A program made the translations under genes and the position numbers. A stretch of 7,885 nt of DNA from JBATBW01 sp049662565. Its GTDB lineage: Bacteria > Bacillota_I > Bacilli_A > Erysipelotrichales > Erysipelotrichaceae. Location: assembly GCA_049662565.1 (NCBI GenBank), contig JBATBW010000085.1, positions 1 through 7,885 of the forward strand. Reading direction: 5' to 3'. The notes below the pieces were generated by a model. That model saw only the letters and a program-made list of their open reading frames with translations, did no database searches and was not told the origin of the DNA. Of the stretch, positions 1 to 6,315 are shown in pieces. Every line of letters starts with the position of its first letter. Position 1 is the first letter of the stretch.

Positions 1-148
1 CTACTATATATTTTCCCTCTGAATCTATTTCATTTTCATGAGCTTTCCCATTTCTATAATTTGCAACCTCCAGTAACTTACGCTGTTCCCAAGGGTCGGT
101 GAATCCTTTGAATCTTATTGTGGGTATTTTTGATGTTTTTTCGCTCAT
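1..148 (-). CDS. hsdS: Type I restriction-modification specificity subunit HsdS, N-terminal fragment (cut by window edge)
   Basis: The first 49 codons are visible and the gene runs off the left edge. HsdS chooses the DNA target of a type I restriction-modification complex: two target-recognition domains each read half of a split site, and helical spacers bind HsdM. The visible protein begins MSEKTSKIPTIRFKGF and continues TDPWEQRKL; the R-F-x-G-F...W-E-Q-R-K-L pattern is the typical opening of full-length Firmicute HsdS, just before the first recognition domain. The later stretch NYRNGKAHENEI also fits that domain. The ATG at 148-146 is supported by an AAGGGAG ribosome site inside the last codons of hsdR, and only one base separates the hsdR stop from this start, so coupled translation is likely. 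Whether it is full length or broken cannot be seen here. Confidence 0.88.
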   Translation of the reverse strand, partial: MSEKTSKIPTIRFKGFTDPWEQRKLLEVANYRNGKAHENEIDSEGKYIV

Positions 149-149
149 T

Positions 150-3100
150 TCATTCTCCCTTCTTTATTTCGTCTGCTAGAGCATATAAAGCAGTGCGGAA
201 TTCTATTCGATATCTTACCCAAGATAATTGGGATATTTCTTTCGCAGCATATTCCTTGTAGTATGCCCTTGCTTCATTCATTATGTTTGTTAATTCATTT
301 TGCTTATCCAGATCTTCCTGTCCCTGATGGTGTTTGCTAATTAGTGCATCTAGATTTTCTAGTTCAACACTATTGACCAATCCCCATTTTCGAATAAATT
401 CGTTTAACAACTTAGTATTTGTATTTTTTTGATCTTTATCCATTGCTCGATTCATTAATTCAATATCGTCTTTTACTGGATAATTATCGAATTTGAAGCT
501 ACCATCGAAAACTCTTTTAACGAAGTTTCGAATTTTATTTTTTTCTTTCTCGTTATCAGATTTTGCAATTTCAGCTAAAATATCTTCTTTTGTTTTTTGT
601 GCACACGATATGTCATTGTCATGAATTTGATTAGCCATTTGAGCTATCAGTGTAATCAAATAGTCGTAGTTTATAATAACATCATGAATGTGAATCATTG
701 AAAGATTAACTTGAGATATATCAATATTTTCTCGCCTTGCAATTCTTTCTTTTAGTTCTCCTGCTAGTACAGTAGTTAAAATCACTTCCTCATCTTCTGT
801 TATACCAATACGTTGATAAAAGTCTTCAGGATTATCATATGCAGAAACAGGATTTTTATCATCATCTGTAGTGTATTGTTTTAATTGACTAAGCAAACGA
901 TTATATTCCTTTAACTTTTCCATAACTTCTTCCTGTCCTTTTTCGCTGTCTGGAAGTTTAATAAAGTTATCTGTAAGTTTCGATAATTTTTCTACCACAT
1001 TTTTTAAGTCGTTTTGTACTGCACTAAAAGACTTAGAAATAATACCTGAATTTTCGTTATCCCCCTTAATGATATCTAGAACTAGCACTTGTTGTTCATC
1101 TGCTGAGCTACGATTAGAATAAATATAAAATGCTTCATTCATTGCGATTTCATTTTGCTTAGGCCATCGATAATTTATAACGTTTCCCCATGGTTTATCA
1201 ACTAAATCATGAATTCTATTAGTCCGGGAATACGCTTGAATAGCACTTGCTCCTCTTAAAGTGCGGTCAACATATAGTGTATTTAATTCTGGGGCATCAA
1301 ATCCTGTTAAAAACTGATCTACCACTATTACTAAATCGAGGTACTTTCCGTCATCCGCTGTTTTATTTAATCTTCTCGCTAAATCTTCGGTATAACTTTT
1401 TACTGTCGTCATATCATAATTAGTTCCAAATAATTTGTTATAATCTATAATTGCCTTGTGAAGATTATCATTATTTTTCAATTGATGTATATCATTTGTT
1501 GTATCCACAGAAAAACTTATCGCAACTTTTAATTTGTCGGCATCTGCTTTTTTCTCATTTACTTCAGCAAACTGATTAAAATATTCCATAGCTCGTGGTG
1601 TTGAAGGCTTATTTCCTCCAACATGAACTGTAAATATTGCATTGTATTTCCTATTATTCGAACGTTTTTTCCAATTTTCAAAAATATCATTCACTACTAA
1701 TTCAACATGTTCCGGACTTGAATCATATACACTTGCCTTGATATTATCATCGATATCATCTTCAGTAGGGTTTATTGGTGCTGCAATTGTTTCTTTGAAT
1801 TCTACATTAAATCCAAGCACATTTCTATCTGCGATGGCTTCTTTAATAGTGTACGCATGTAAATTATCTCCAAAGATTTCACGTGTTTCTGGAAATCTTG
1901 GTGTTCCGGTATAACCAACCCATCCACAATTAGGAATAGCCTTTCGAATACTTTGAAGCATACCTACATTATCAGATCCATCTCCTGTAGAACGATGAGC
2001 TTCATCAACAATAAATATTATATTTTGTTTTAAAGGTTTAAAACTTGCTCTAGATACATATCTCGACAATTTTTGAATACTTGTAACAATAATATTTTTA
2101 TCACTCTTTTTCGTTAGTTTATCATGTAAATCAGATACATTTGCCGTATCACTAACTATGCCGCTTTTCCCTTCGAACCCTGCTACAGGATCATATGCTC
2201 GATATGCATCTGCTGTTTGATTTGTTAGAGCAATGCGGTCTACCAAGAATACAACTTTATCGACATTTGGCAGCTTACTAGCCAACCAAGCTGCTTTAAA
2301 ACTTGTTATTGTTTTTCCACTTCCTGTTGTGTGCCATATATAACCTAACTTCCCATCATCATATTTAAAATCATAATTTTTAATTTTGTTAATAAGAGAT
2401 TTAGTGGCATGCACTTGGTAAGGTCTCATAACTTTAATGCACTCTTTATTCTTCGTTCCATCCAAAATCATATAACGTGTAGCCATATCATGAGCCATAG
2501 GAATAGAAAGCACTTGATCAGCGAATGTTTTCCACGATCTAACCGGTTTTGCATCTTCCTCATTTTGCCAATTAAATGCAAATGCACGATTAAAATTATC
2601 AATATCAGTGTTAGCCATATAACGAATATCATATGGTGTCATTGCAATTAATATTTGCACAGTAGAATATATACCACTGTATTGTTTTTCCGCAATGTAT
2701 TGCTCCATTTGGTTTAAAGATTCTGTTGTTGTATGTAATGCTTTCTTTAATTCAATTTGTATTATTGGCAATCCATTTATTAAAAGTGTCACATCAAATC
2801 TACGATCTAACTTTCCGTCTACTATTTTAGGACGTTGAATTTGATTAACAATTTGATACACTGTATTACCGCCACCAACTTGAGCTTGATCAAACACCGT
2901 TAAAAATACATGTTTTCCATTATCTAAATTAATCTCAATCTCGGAAACGCCGTTTACCCCATAAAGAAACTGACCTGCTTGGTAAGGCGAATCAATCTCT
3001 GAAATTATTTTTTTAACCTGATTAAATTCTGTTGATGTAAGTGGTTCATCTAATCTTGCACGGTTATTTTGTTCTAATATTTTTTTGAAATTTTTCCACA

Positions 3101-3221
3101 ACTGTTGGGTTGTTTTAATTTCTTTCGAATATTCCCACTGTTTTACCCCGCCAATATTTTCAAGGTAATTAATTACTTCCATTTCAAAAGCCAATTCTGC
3201 TACACTCTTATAGTTACTCAC
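150..3221 (-). CDS. hsdR: Type I restriction enzyme motor and nuclease subunit HsdR
   Basis: HsdR cuts unmodified DNA after ATP-driven translocation, working in a complex with HsdM and HsdS. The 1023-residue length is close to EcoR124I-type (IC) HsdR. The N-terminal nuclease domain shows D143 and the E157-x-K159 pair (RFDVTLL...IELKK). Two RecA-like helicase domains follow: Walker A HTTGSGKT (297-304), DEAH box (406-409), motif III GYTGTP (436-441), motif V FLTGFDAPELN (637-647) and motif VI QAYSRTNR (662-669). The rest, about 700-1023, is a charged helical C-terminal region as in the family. All catalytic motifs are present, so the subunit looks active. The start is a GTG at 3221-3219 with AGAGGTGAT (3233-3225) placed correctly; the SD overlaps the stop of the upstream half-size S gene, suggesting coupled translation. 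No frameshift or internal stop is seen. Confidence 0.96.
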   Translation of the reverse strand: MSNYKSVAELAFEMEVINYLENIGGVKQWEYSKEIKTTQQLWKNFKKILEQNNRARLDEPLTSTEFNQVKKIISEIDSPYQAGQFLYGVNGVSEIEINLDNGKHVFLTVFDQAQVGGGNTVYQIVNQIQRPKIVDGKLDRRFDVTLLINGLPIIQIELKKALHTTTESLNQMEQYIAEKQYSGIYSTVQILIAMTPYDIRYMANTDIDNFNRAFAFNWQNEEDAKPVRSWKTFADQVLSIPMAHDMATRYMILDGTKNKECIKVMRPYQVHATKSLINKIKNYDFKYDDGKLGYIWHTTGSGKTITSFKAAWLASKLPNVDKVVFLVDRIALTNQTADAYRAYDPVAGFEGKSGIVSDTANVSDLHDKLTKKSDKNIIVTSIQKLSRYVSRASFKPLKQNIIFIVDEAHRSTGDGSDNVGMLQSIRKAIPNCGWVGYTGTPRFPETREIFGDNLHAYTIKEAIADRNVLGFNVEFKETIAAPINPTEDDIDDNIKASVYDSSPEHVELVVNDIFENWKKRSNNRKYNAIFTVHVGGNKPSTPRAMEYFNQFAEVNEKKADADKLKVAISFSVDTTNDIHQLKNNDNLHKAIIDYNKLFGTNYDMTTVKSYTEDLARRLNKTADDGKYLDLVIVVDQFLTGFDAPELNTLYVDRTLRGASAIQAYSRTNRIHDLVDKPWGNVINYRWPKQNEIAMNEAFYIYSNRSSADEQQVLVLDIIKGDNENSGIISKSFSAVQNDLKNVVEKLSKLTDNFIKLPDSEKGQEEVMEKLKEYNRLLSQLKQYTTDDDKNPVSAYDNPEDFYQRIGITEDEEVILTTVLAGELKERIARRENIDISQVNLSMIHIHDVIINYDYLITLIAQMANQIHDNDISCAQKTKEDILAEIAKSDNEKEKNKIRNFVKRVFDGSFKFDNYPVKDDIELMNRAMDKDQKNTNTKLLNEFIRKWGLVNSVELENLDALISKHHQGQEDLDKQNELTNIMNEARAYYKEYAAKEISQLSWVRYRIEFRTALYALADEIKKGE

Positions 3222-3224
3222 ACT

Positions 3225-3233
3225 ATCACCTCT
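3225..3233 (-). promoter_or_regulatory. Ribosome binding site of hsdR
   Basis: AGAGGTGAT on the minus strand matches the extended anti-SD complement (AAGGAGGTGAT) except at one internal base. It sits just ahead of a GTG codon at 3221 and contains the TGA stop (3228-3226) of the preceding gene. It decides the GTG start, since there is no ATG within the first dozen codons. Confidence 0.75.
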
Positions 3234-3804
3234 CTTTTAAATTTTCTTCAAGAACCGCAATTGCTAATTTATCTGTCAGTTCCGAGTATTTTTGTAACTT
3301 ATTTTGCAATATCAACATTTTATGATACGCCTTACCAATCTTGTGTTGCTCGTTAATTGGAATAATTGGGAACGCTAAATCATTTAATGATTTTATTGGG
3401 ATTCTCATGGTAAGACCAGTTCCTTGCAATTCTTTTTCTTTTTGTCTTGCAATGCTTGAATTAGAATTAAATAAGTATATAAAATACATTTTATCTAAAG
3501 TTTTATTTTTAAAAATGACTTTAGTAAAATTCAATGATAGAACTTTTCCTATATTGCTATCCCCAACAATAGTAGCTTTTTGTAAAGAATTACTAATTAT
3601 TACATCTCCTACCTTCAAACAAATATCTTCTTCTACATTTGTTTGTTTCATTTTATCCTTTAATCCTTCTTCATATTTGCAATCTGTTTCAAAAGACGAC
3701 TTATCATAATAATCTATCATTTTATCTCCAAATTGCTTATCAGCACGAGTTGGATTAATCCCCGGAAGAAATTCGACATATTTACTAATTTTTTCCATTT
3801 TCAT
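3226..3804 (-). CDS. Half-size type I specificity (HsdS-like) protein, single target-recognition domain
   Basis: This 192-residue protein is about half the length of a standard HsdS (roughly 380-430). It shows one recognition-domain module: an N-terminal strand/loop region (residues 1-30, containing FLPGINPTRAD), a central DNA-binding-like region with LKVGDVIIS (about 63-71), the T-M-R-I-P-I-K-S-L-N-D-L segment near 131-142, and a P-I-I-P-I-N-E-Q-H-K-I-G motif leading into one long helix (about 154-192) with the LQNKL...LTDKLA pattern of HsdS spacer helices. The sequence ends cleanly after one module, with its own ribosome site, promoter and an intact reading frame, so it looks like a designed short gene and not debris. 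It is first in the operon, 4 nt ahead of hsdR. It may dimerise to mimic a full S subunit, or be an accessory to the full HsdS encoded after hsdR; which one is not visible. Assignment to the S-domain fold is from pattern recognition. Confidence 0.8.
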   Translation of the reverse strand: MKMEKISKYVEFLPGINPTRADKQFGDKMIDYYDKSSFETDCKYEEGLKDKMKQTNVEEDICLKVGDVIISNSLQKATIVGDSNIGKVLSLNFTKVIFKNKTLDKMYFIYLFNSNSSIARQKEKELQGTGLTMRIPIKSLNDLAFPIIPINEQHKIGKAYHKMLILQNKLQKYSELTDKLAIAVLEENLKER

Positions 3805-3810
3805 ACTAAC

Positions 3811-3819
3811 ACCACCTTT
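3811..3819 (-). promoter_or_regulatory. Ribosome binding site of the half-size hsdS gene
   Basis: AAAGGTGGT on the minus strand, a one-base variant of AAAGGAGGT, ends 6 nt before the ATG at 3804. A second ATG two codons later (Met3) would be too far from it, so the first ATG is preferred. Confidence 0.7.
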
Positions 3820-3860
3820 CTTTTGATTTTTTGTAATATTTAAATATTTCTTACAACTAT

Positions 3861-3889
3861 ATATTATTACTATTCGATTGTTTTGTCAA
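3861..3889 (-). promoter_or_regulatory. Promoter of the hsd operon
   Basis: On the minus strand a perfect -35 TTGACA (3889-3884) is followed by a 17-nt spacer and a -10 of TAATAT (3866-3861, 4 of 6 consensus bases). Transcription would begin near 3854, giving a leader of about 50 nt to the half-size hsdS start. It lies downstream of the purF terminator, so the restriction operon appears to be expressed independently of the purine genes. Confidence 0.65.
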
Positions 3890-3911
3890 TACCTAAAATG
3901 TAATAACTTGA

Positions 3912-3941
3912 TATTTCAAAAAAATGTTTTAATTTGAAATA
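3912..3941. repeat. 9-bp inverted repeat between purF terminator and hsd promoter
   Basis: TATTTCAAA (3912-3920) and TTTGAAATA (3933-3941) are perfect inverted copies around a 12-nt A/T loop. The right arm touches the T-run of the purF terminator, and the left arm ends about 23 bp upstream of the hsd -35. It may be an operator, an upstream A/T element, or a second weak hairpin; nothing in the sequence chooses between these. Confidence 0.45.
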
Positions 3942-3969
3942 AAAAAGCAAGAAAAACACTCTCTTGCTT
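3941..3969 (-). terminator. Intrinsic terminator after purF
   Basis: On the minus strand AAGCAAGA (3969-3962) pairs with TCTTGCTT (3952-3945) as a perfect 8-bp stem with a 9-nt loop, followed by a run of T (3944-3941). It starts 7 nt after the purF stop codon, closing the purC-purF unit and separating it from the hsd promoter. Confidence 0.85.
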
Positions 3970-3976
3970 CTAATTA

Positions 3977-5386
3977 TTATTCTTCTCCCGTCCAACAATA
4001 AGTGCATAAATCACACTTTGGTAAACCAATCGATTCTACCAACTCATCTACACGAACAAAATCTAAAGATGTAACCTTCAAACGTTTACACATTTCATCA
4101 ACCATCGCTTGGTATTTACTGCTATTAGGATTTGCATATTCTTTTAAACTATCCAAATCGATACTATTAGAATTCTCTAATTTCGCAATAACCTTTCGGG
4201 TGATCAATTCCATTTCCGAACTCGAACGACTAAAATTTAAATATTTACAACCAAAGATTAATGGTGGACAAGCCGGACGTACATGTACCTCTTTTGCCCC
4301 CGAATTATATAAGAAATCTGTCGTATCTTTCAACTGCGTACCACGTACAATCGAATCATCAATCAACAACAGCTTCTTATCATCAATTAATTCCGTAATT
4401 GGAATCAATTTCATCTTCGCAATTAAACTACGATCAATTTGACTACTAGGCATAAAAGATCTTGGCCAAGTAGGCGTATACTTTATAAAAGGTCTACCAT
4501 ATGGTAAATGCGCCTCGTTAGCGTAACCAATCGCATGAGCAATACCCGAATCAGGAACCCCAGCCACCAAATCAATATCTGTTCTATCCCTCTTCGCTAA
4601 CATCTTACCACAATTATTACGCATAATTTCGACATTCTTACCTTCATACTCACTACTAGGATAACCATAGTAAACCCACAAGAATGAACACATCTTCATT
4701 TTTTTATTTGGACCTTGAAGTTCTTCAATTCCGTTATTTCTCATTTTAACAATTTCGCCTGGTCCTAAATCCTTAAGATGTTTATACCCTAAATTTAAGA
4801 AAGCTGACGATTCAAAAGTAACACAACAAGCATCATCTTTTTGCGCAATAATTACCGGAGTGCGACCATATTTATCGCGAGCACAGTAAATACCATTATC
4901 ATCCATAACTAAGACACTCATTGACCCTTTAATCATATTTTGAACATGAGTTAACCCTGCCAAAATTGATTCCTTTTGATTAATTAAAGCCACCACTAAT
5001 TCGGTCGGATTAATTTCACCACCACTCATCTCTAAAAAGTGTGTCGTGCCATAACTAAAACATGTATCAACAAGTTCTTTCATATTGTTGATACGACCAA
5101 CCGTCGTAACCGCAAAAGAACCTAAATGTGAACTAACCAACAACGGTTGAGGCTCGCTATCAGAAATACAACCAATCCCTAGCGGACCACTAAAAGATTC
5201 GACTTCACTTTCAAATTTAGTCCGAAAAGGCGTATTAGAAATATTATGAATTGAACGTTGAAATCCATCAAGACCATACACTGCCATCCCCGCTTTTTTA
5301 GTACCTAAATGAGAATGATAGTCTATACCAAAATACAAATCGACAACACTATTATTTTTTGAAGCAACTCCAAAAAATCCACCCAT
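3977..5386 (-). CDS. purF: Amidophosphoribosyltransferase (PurF) family protein with a degenerate glutaminase domain
   Basis: PurF makes phosphoribosylamine from PRPP and ammonia released from glutamine, the first step of purine synthesis in the cytoplasm. This 469-residue protein has the family layout: an Ntn-type glutaminase-like domain (1-230), then a phosphoribosyltransferase domain with the PRPP motif LIDDSIVRGT (341-350) and conserved VPDS (277-280). Fe-S ligands seem kept: C233, C380 and the C-terminal CxxCxxC (458, 461, 464). The N-terminus is MGGFFGV instead of MCGxFG(I/V), so the nucleophile Cys is Gly. The GHVRY, HNGN and SDTE segments that hold glutamine are replaced by GCISDSE, GRINN and NPTE. 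Glutaminase activity is therefore unlikely; free ammonia or a partner amidotransferase may supply nitrogen. I recall similar MGGFFG proteins from Bacteroides and other anaerobes, so this is probably a real subfamily. It lies 12 nt after purC, with TAAGAGGT as ribosome site overlapping the purC stop. Confidence 0.88.
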   Translation of the reverse strand: MGGFFGVASKNNSVVDLYFGIDYHSHLGTKKAGMAVYGLDGFQRSIHNISNTPFRTKFESEVESFSGPLGIGCISDSEPQPLLVSSHLGSFAVTTVGRINNMKELVDTCFSYGTTHFLEMSGGEINPTELVVALINQKESILAGLTHVQNMIKGSMSVLVMDDNGIYCARDKYGRTPVIIAQKDDACCVTFESSAFLNLGYKHLKDLGPGEIVKMRNNGIEELQGPNKKMKMCSFLWVYYGYPSSEYEGKNVEIMRNNCGKMLAKRDRTDIDLVAGVPDSGIAHAIGYANEAHLPYGRPFIKYTPTWPRSFMPSSQIDRSLIAKMKLIPITELIDDKKLLLIDDSIVRGTQLKDTTDFLYNSGAKEVHVRPACPPLIFGCKYLNFSRSSSEMELITRKVIAKLENSNSIDLDSLKEYANPNSSKYQAMVDEMCKRLKVTSLDFVRVDELVESIGLPKCDLCTYCWTGEE

Positions 5387-5393
5387 ATTTTCT

Positions 5394-5401
5394 ACCTCTT
5401 A
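5394..5401 (-). promoter_or_regulatory. Ribosome binding site of purF overlapping the purC stop
   Basis: TAAGAGGT on the minus strand contains the purC stop codon and sits 7 nt ahead of the ATG at 5386. It fixes the purF start at the MGGFFG methionine and so rules out an upstream start that might supply a catalytic cysteine or propeptide. Confidence 0.65.
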
Positions 5402-6082
5402 TCTATTTAAAATTAATTTAGTTAACTCTACTGGATCTACAATACTTCCATCTTTATAAACACGCATATTCCCTGAAGCGATTTCATCAATTAAAATAAC
5501 TTCATTATTATAATAACCAAATTCAAATTTAATATCCCATAAATCTAAACCAATAGTCTTCAAATCATCCGCAATGATTCTAGTCATTTCTAAAGTAGAA
5601 GCTTTCATTTTATTAAACATATCTAATGACATAATATCTAAAGCCTCTAAGCCTTCAGCCGTAATAAGCGGATCGCCTTTCGCATCATCTTTTAAAGTAC
5701 ATTCAACATACCCATTAGGGAAAACTGTACCATTTTCAATATATTCTCCATATCGACGAACAAAACTACCAGTCGCAACTAAACGACAAATAACTTCTAA
5801 ACCTTTACCAAACACCTTACCAGGTAACACTTCCATTGTTACATCATCAATATTCGCATCAACGTAATGAGTCTTAATACCTTTACTATTTAATAATTCA
5901 AAATAATAAATTGAAGTACGTAAATTGGCTTTACCAATACCTTCAATAGTCAAACCTACACTATTTTCTCCTGGATCAAACACACCATCTTTACCAGTAA
6001 CATCGTCTTTAAATTTTAATAATACATGACCATTTTCTAATTCATAAACATCTTTTGTTTTACCAACGTAAATTTTTTTCAT
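5399..6082 (-). CDS. purC: Phosphoribosylaminoimidazole-succinocarboxamide synthase (SAICAR synthetase)
   Basis: PurC joins CAIR and aspartate with ATP to give SAICAR in the de novo purine pathway. The 227-residue length is normal for a stand-alone bacterial enzyme. Family motifs appear in order: the ATP-binding start YVGKTKDVY (5-13), LKFKDDVTGKDG (22-33, equivalent to the usual EFKDDxTAFNG), LEVICRLVATGS (95-106), LWDIKFEFG (181-189) and ILIDEIASGNMRVYK (196-210). The VTGKDG and ASGNMRV wording differs from the E. coli/Bacillus type (TAFNG, SPDTxR) and resembles the form I associate with Bacteroides and Clostridia. The ATG at 6082 follows GGAGGG (6092-6087) at good spacing. It is the first gene after a guanine-type riboswitch and is followed closely by purF, so both should fall when guanine is plentiful. 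Confidence 0.95.
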   Translation of the reverse strand: MKKIYVGKTKDVYELENGHVLLKFKDDVTGKDGVFDPGENSVGLTIEGIGKANLRTSIYYFELLNSKGIKTHYVDANIDDVTMEVLPGKVFGKGLEVICRLVATGSFVRRYGEYIENGTVFPNGYVECTLKDDAKGDPLITAEGLEALDIMSLDMFNKMKASTLEMTRIIADDLKTIGLDLWDIKFEFGYYNNEVILIDEIASGNMRVYKDGSIVDPVELTKLILNR

Positions 6083-6086
6083 ATTG

Positions 6087-6092
6087 CCCTCC
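6087..6092 (-). promoter_or_regulatory. Ribosome binding site of purC
   Basis: GGAGGG on the minus strand ends 4 nt before the ATG at 6082. The bases just upstream, CTACG, repeat the CTACG of the riboswitch P1 3' strand, so the site could in principle compete for the same partner. Confidence 0.65.
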
Positions 6093-6104
6093 GTAGCATA
6101 AAAT

Positions 6105-6127
6105 AAAAAAACTGAATTAAATCAGCC
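6105..6127 (-). terminator. Weak hairpin plus T-run in the purC leader (candidate riboswitch expression platform)
   Basis: On the minus strand GGCTGA (6127-6122) can pair with TCAGTT (6115-6110), four Watson-Crick and two G-U pairs around a 6-nt loop, followed by seven T residues (6111-6105). It sits between the aptamer and the purC ribosome site, where a transcriptional expression platform is expected. The stem is weak, so its role as a terminator is tentative. Confidence 0.4.
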
Positions 6128-6151
6128 AATACTTTAAAACAAAAAAAGGTC

Positions 6152-6216
6152 ATCGTAGTTTTGTTGATAGGCAACAAAGTAGAAACGCTTTCTCCATCTT
6201 AGAAAGTATATACGAC
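6152..6216 (-). ncRNA. Purine riboswitch aptamer, guanine/hypoxanthine type
   Basis: The minus-strand RNA folds by eye as the purine riboswitch. P1 is GTCGTA (6216-6211) with TACGAT (6157-6152). J1/2 is TATA. P2 is CTTTCT (6206-6201) with AGAAAG (6193-6188), closing a 7-nt L2 AAGATGG. J2/3 contains the family-diagnostic GTTTCTAC. P3 is TTTGTT (6178-6173) with AACAAA (6165-6160), closing a 7-nt L3 GCCTATC. The L2 GG and L3 CC needed for loop-loop pairing are both present. J3/1 reads A-C-T-A, and the base corresponding to C74 of the B. subtilis xpt aptamer is C (position 6158), which specifies guanine or hypoxanthine over adenine. It starts about 13 nt after the likely transcription start and controls purC-purF, the expected target class. 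Confidence 0.88.
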
Positions 6217-6235
6217 TAATATTTAATACACATTG

Positions 6236-6264
6236 ATTATAATGATTTTTAAGTCAAATGTAAA
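6236..6264 (-). promoter_or_regulatory. Promoter of the purC-purF unit
   Basis: TTTACA (-35, 6264-6259; 5 of 6) and a perfect TATAAT (-10, 6241-6236) are 17 nt apart on the minus strand. Transcription would start near 6229, leaving a leader of about 145 nt that contains the riboswitch. The remaining stretch up to the tetR stop (6265-6315) shows no convincing terminator, so some read-through from tetR is possible. Confidence 0.75.
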
Positions 6265-6315
6265 TAGAAACATTCCCAACAACAAAACAATTTATATTCA
6301 AATCAATAAAATTAT

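Noticed and set aside
1642..1914. Plus-strand open frame opposite hsdR (also 2409-2651 and 3105-3356)
   Set aside because: These are shadows of hsdR and the half-size hsdS; they lack ribosome sites and known motifs, and the minus-strand proteins are unmistakable.
3341..3709. Plus-strand open frame opposite the half-size hsdS
   Set aside because: The minus-strand protein has S-subunit motifs and a correct SD; the plus frame has neither.
4002..4442. Plus-strand open frames opposite purF and purC (also 5574-5867)
   Set aside because: They overlap conserved motifs of the purine enzymes on the other strand and show no independent coding signs.
5378..5386. Idea that MGG in place of MCG in purF is a sequencing error (GGT for TGT)
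   Set aside because: A single base could explain Cys to Gly, but the Arg, Asn-Gly and Asp segments of the same active site are also altered, which an error would not do.
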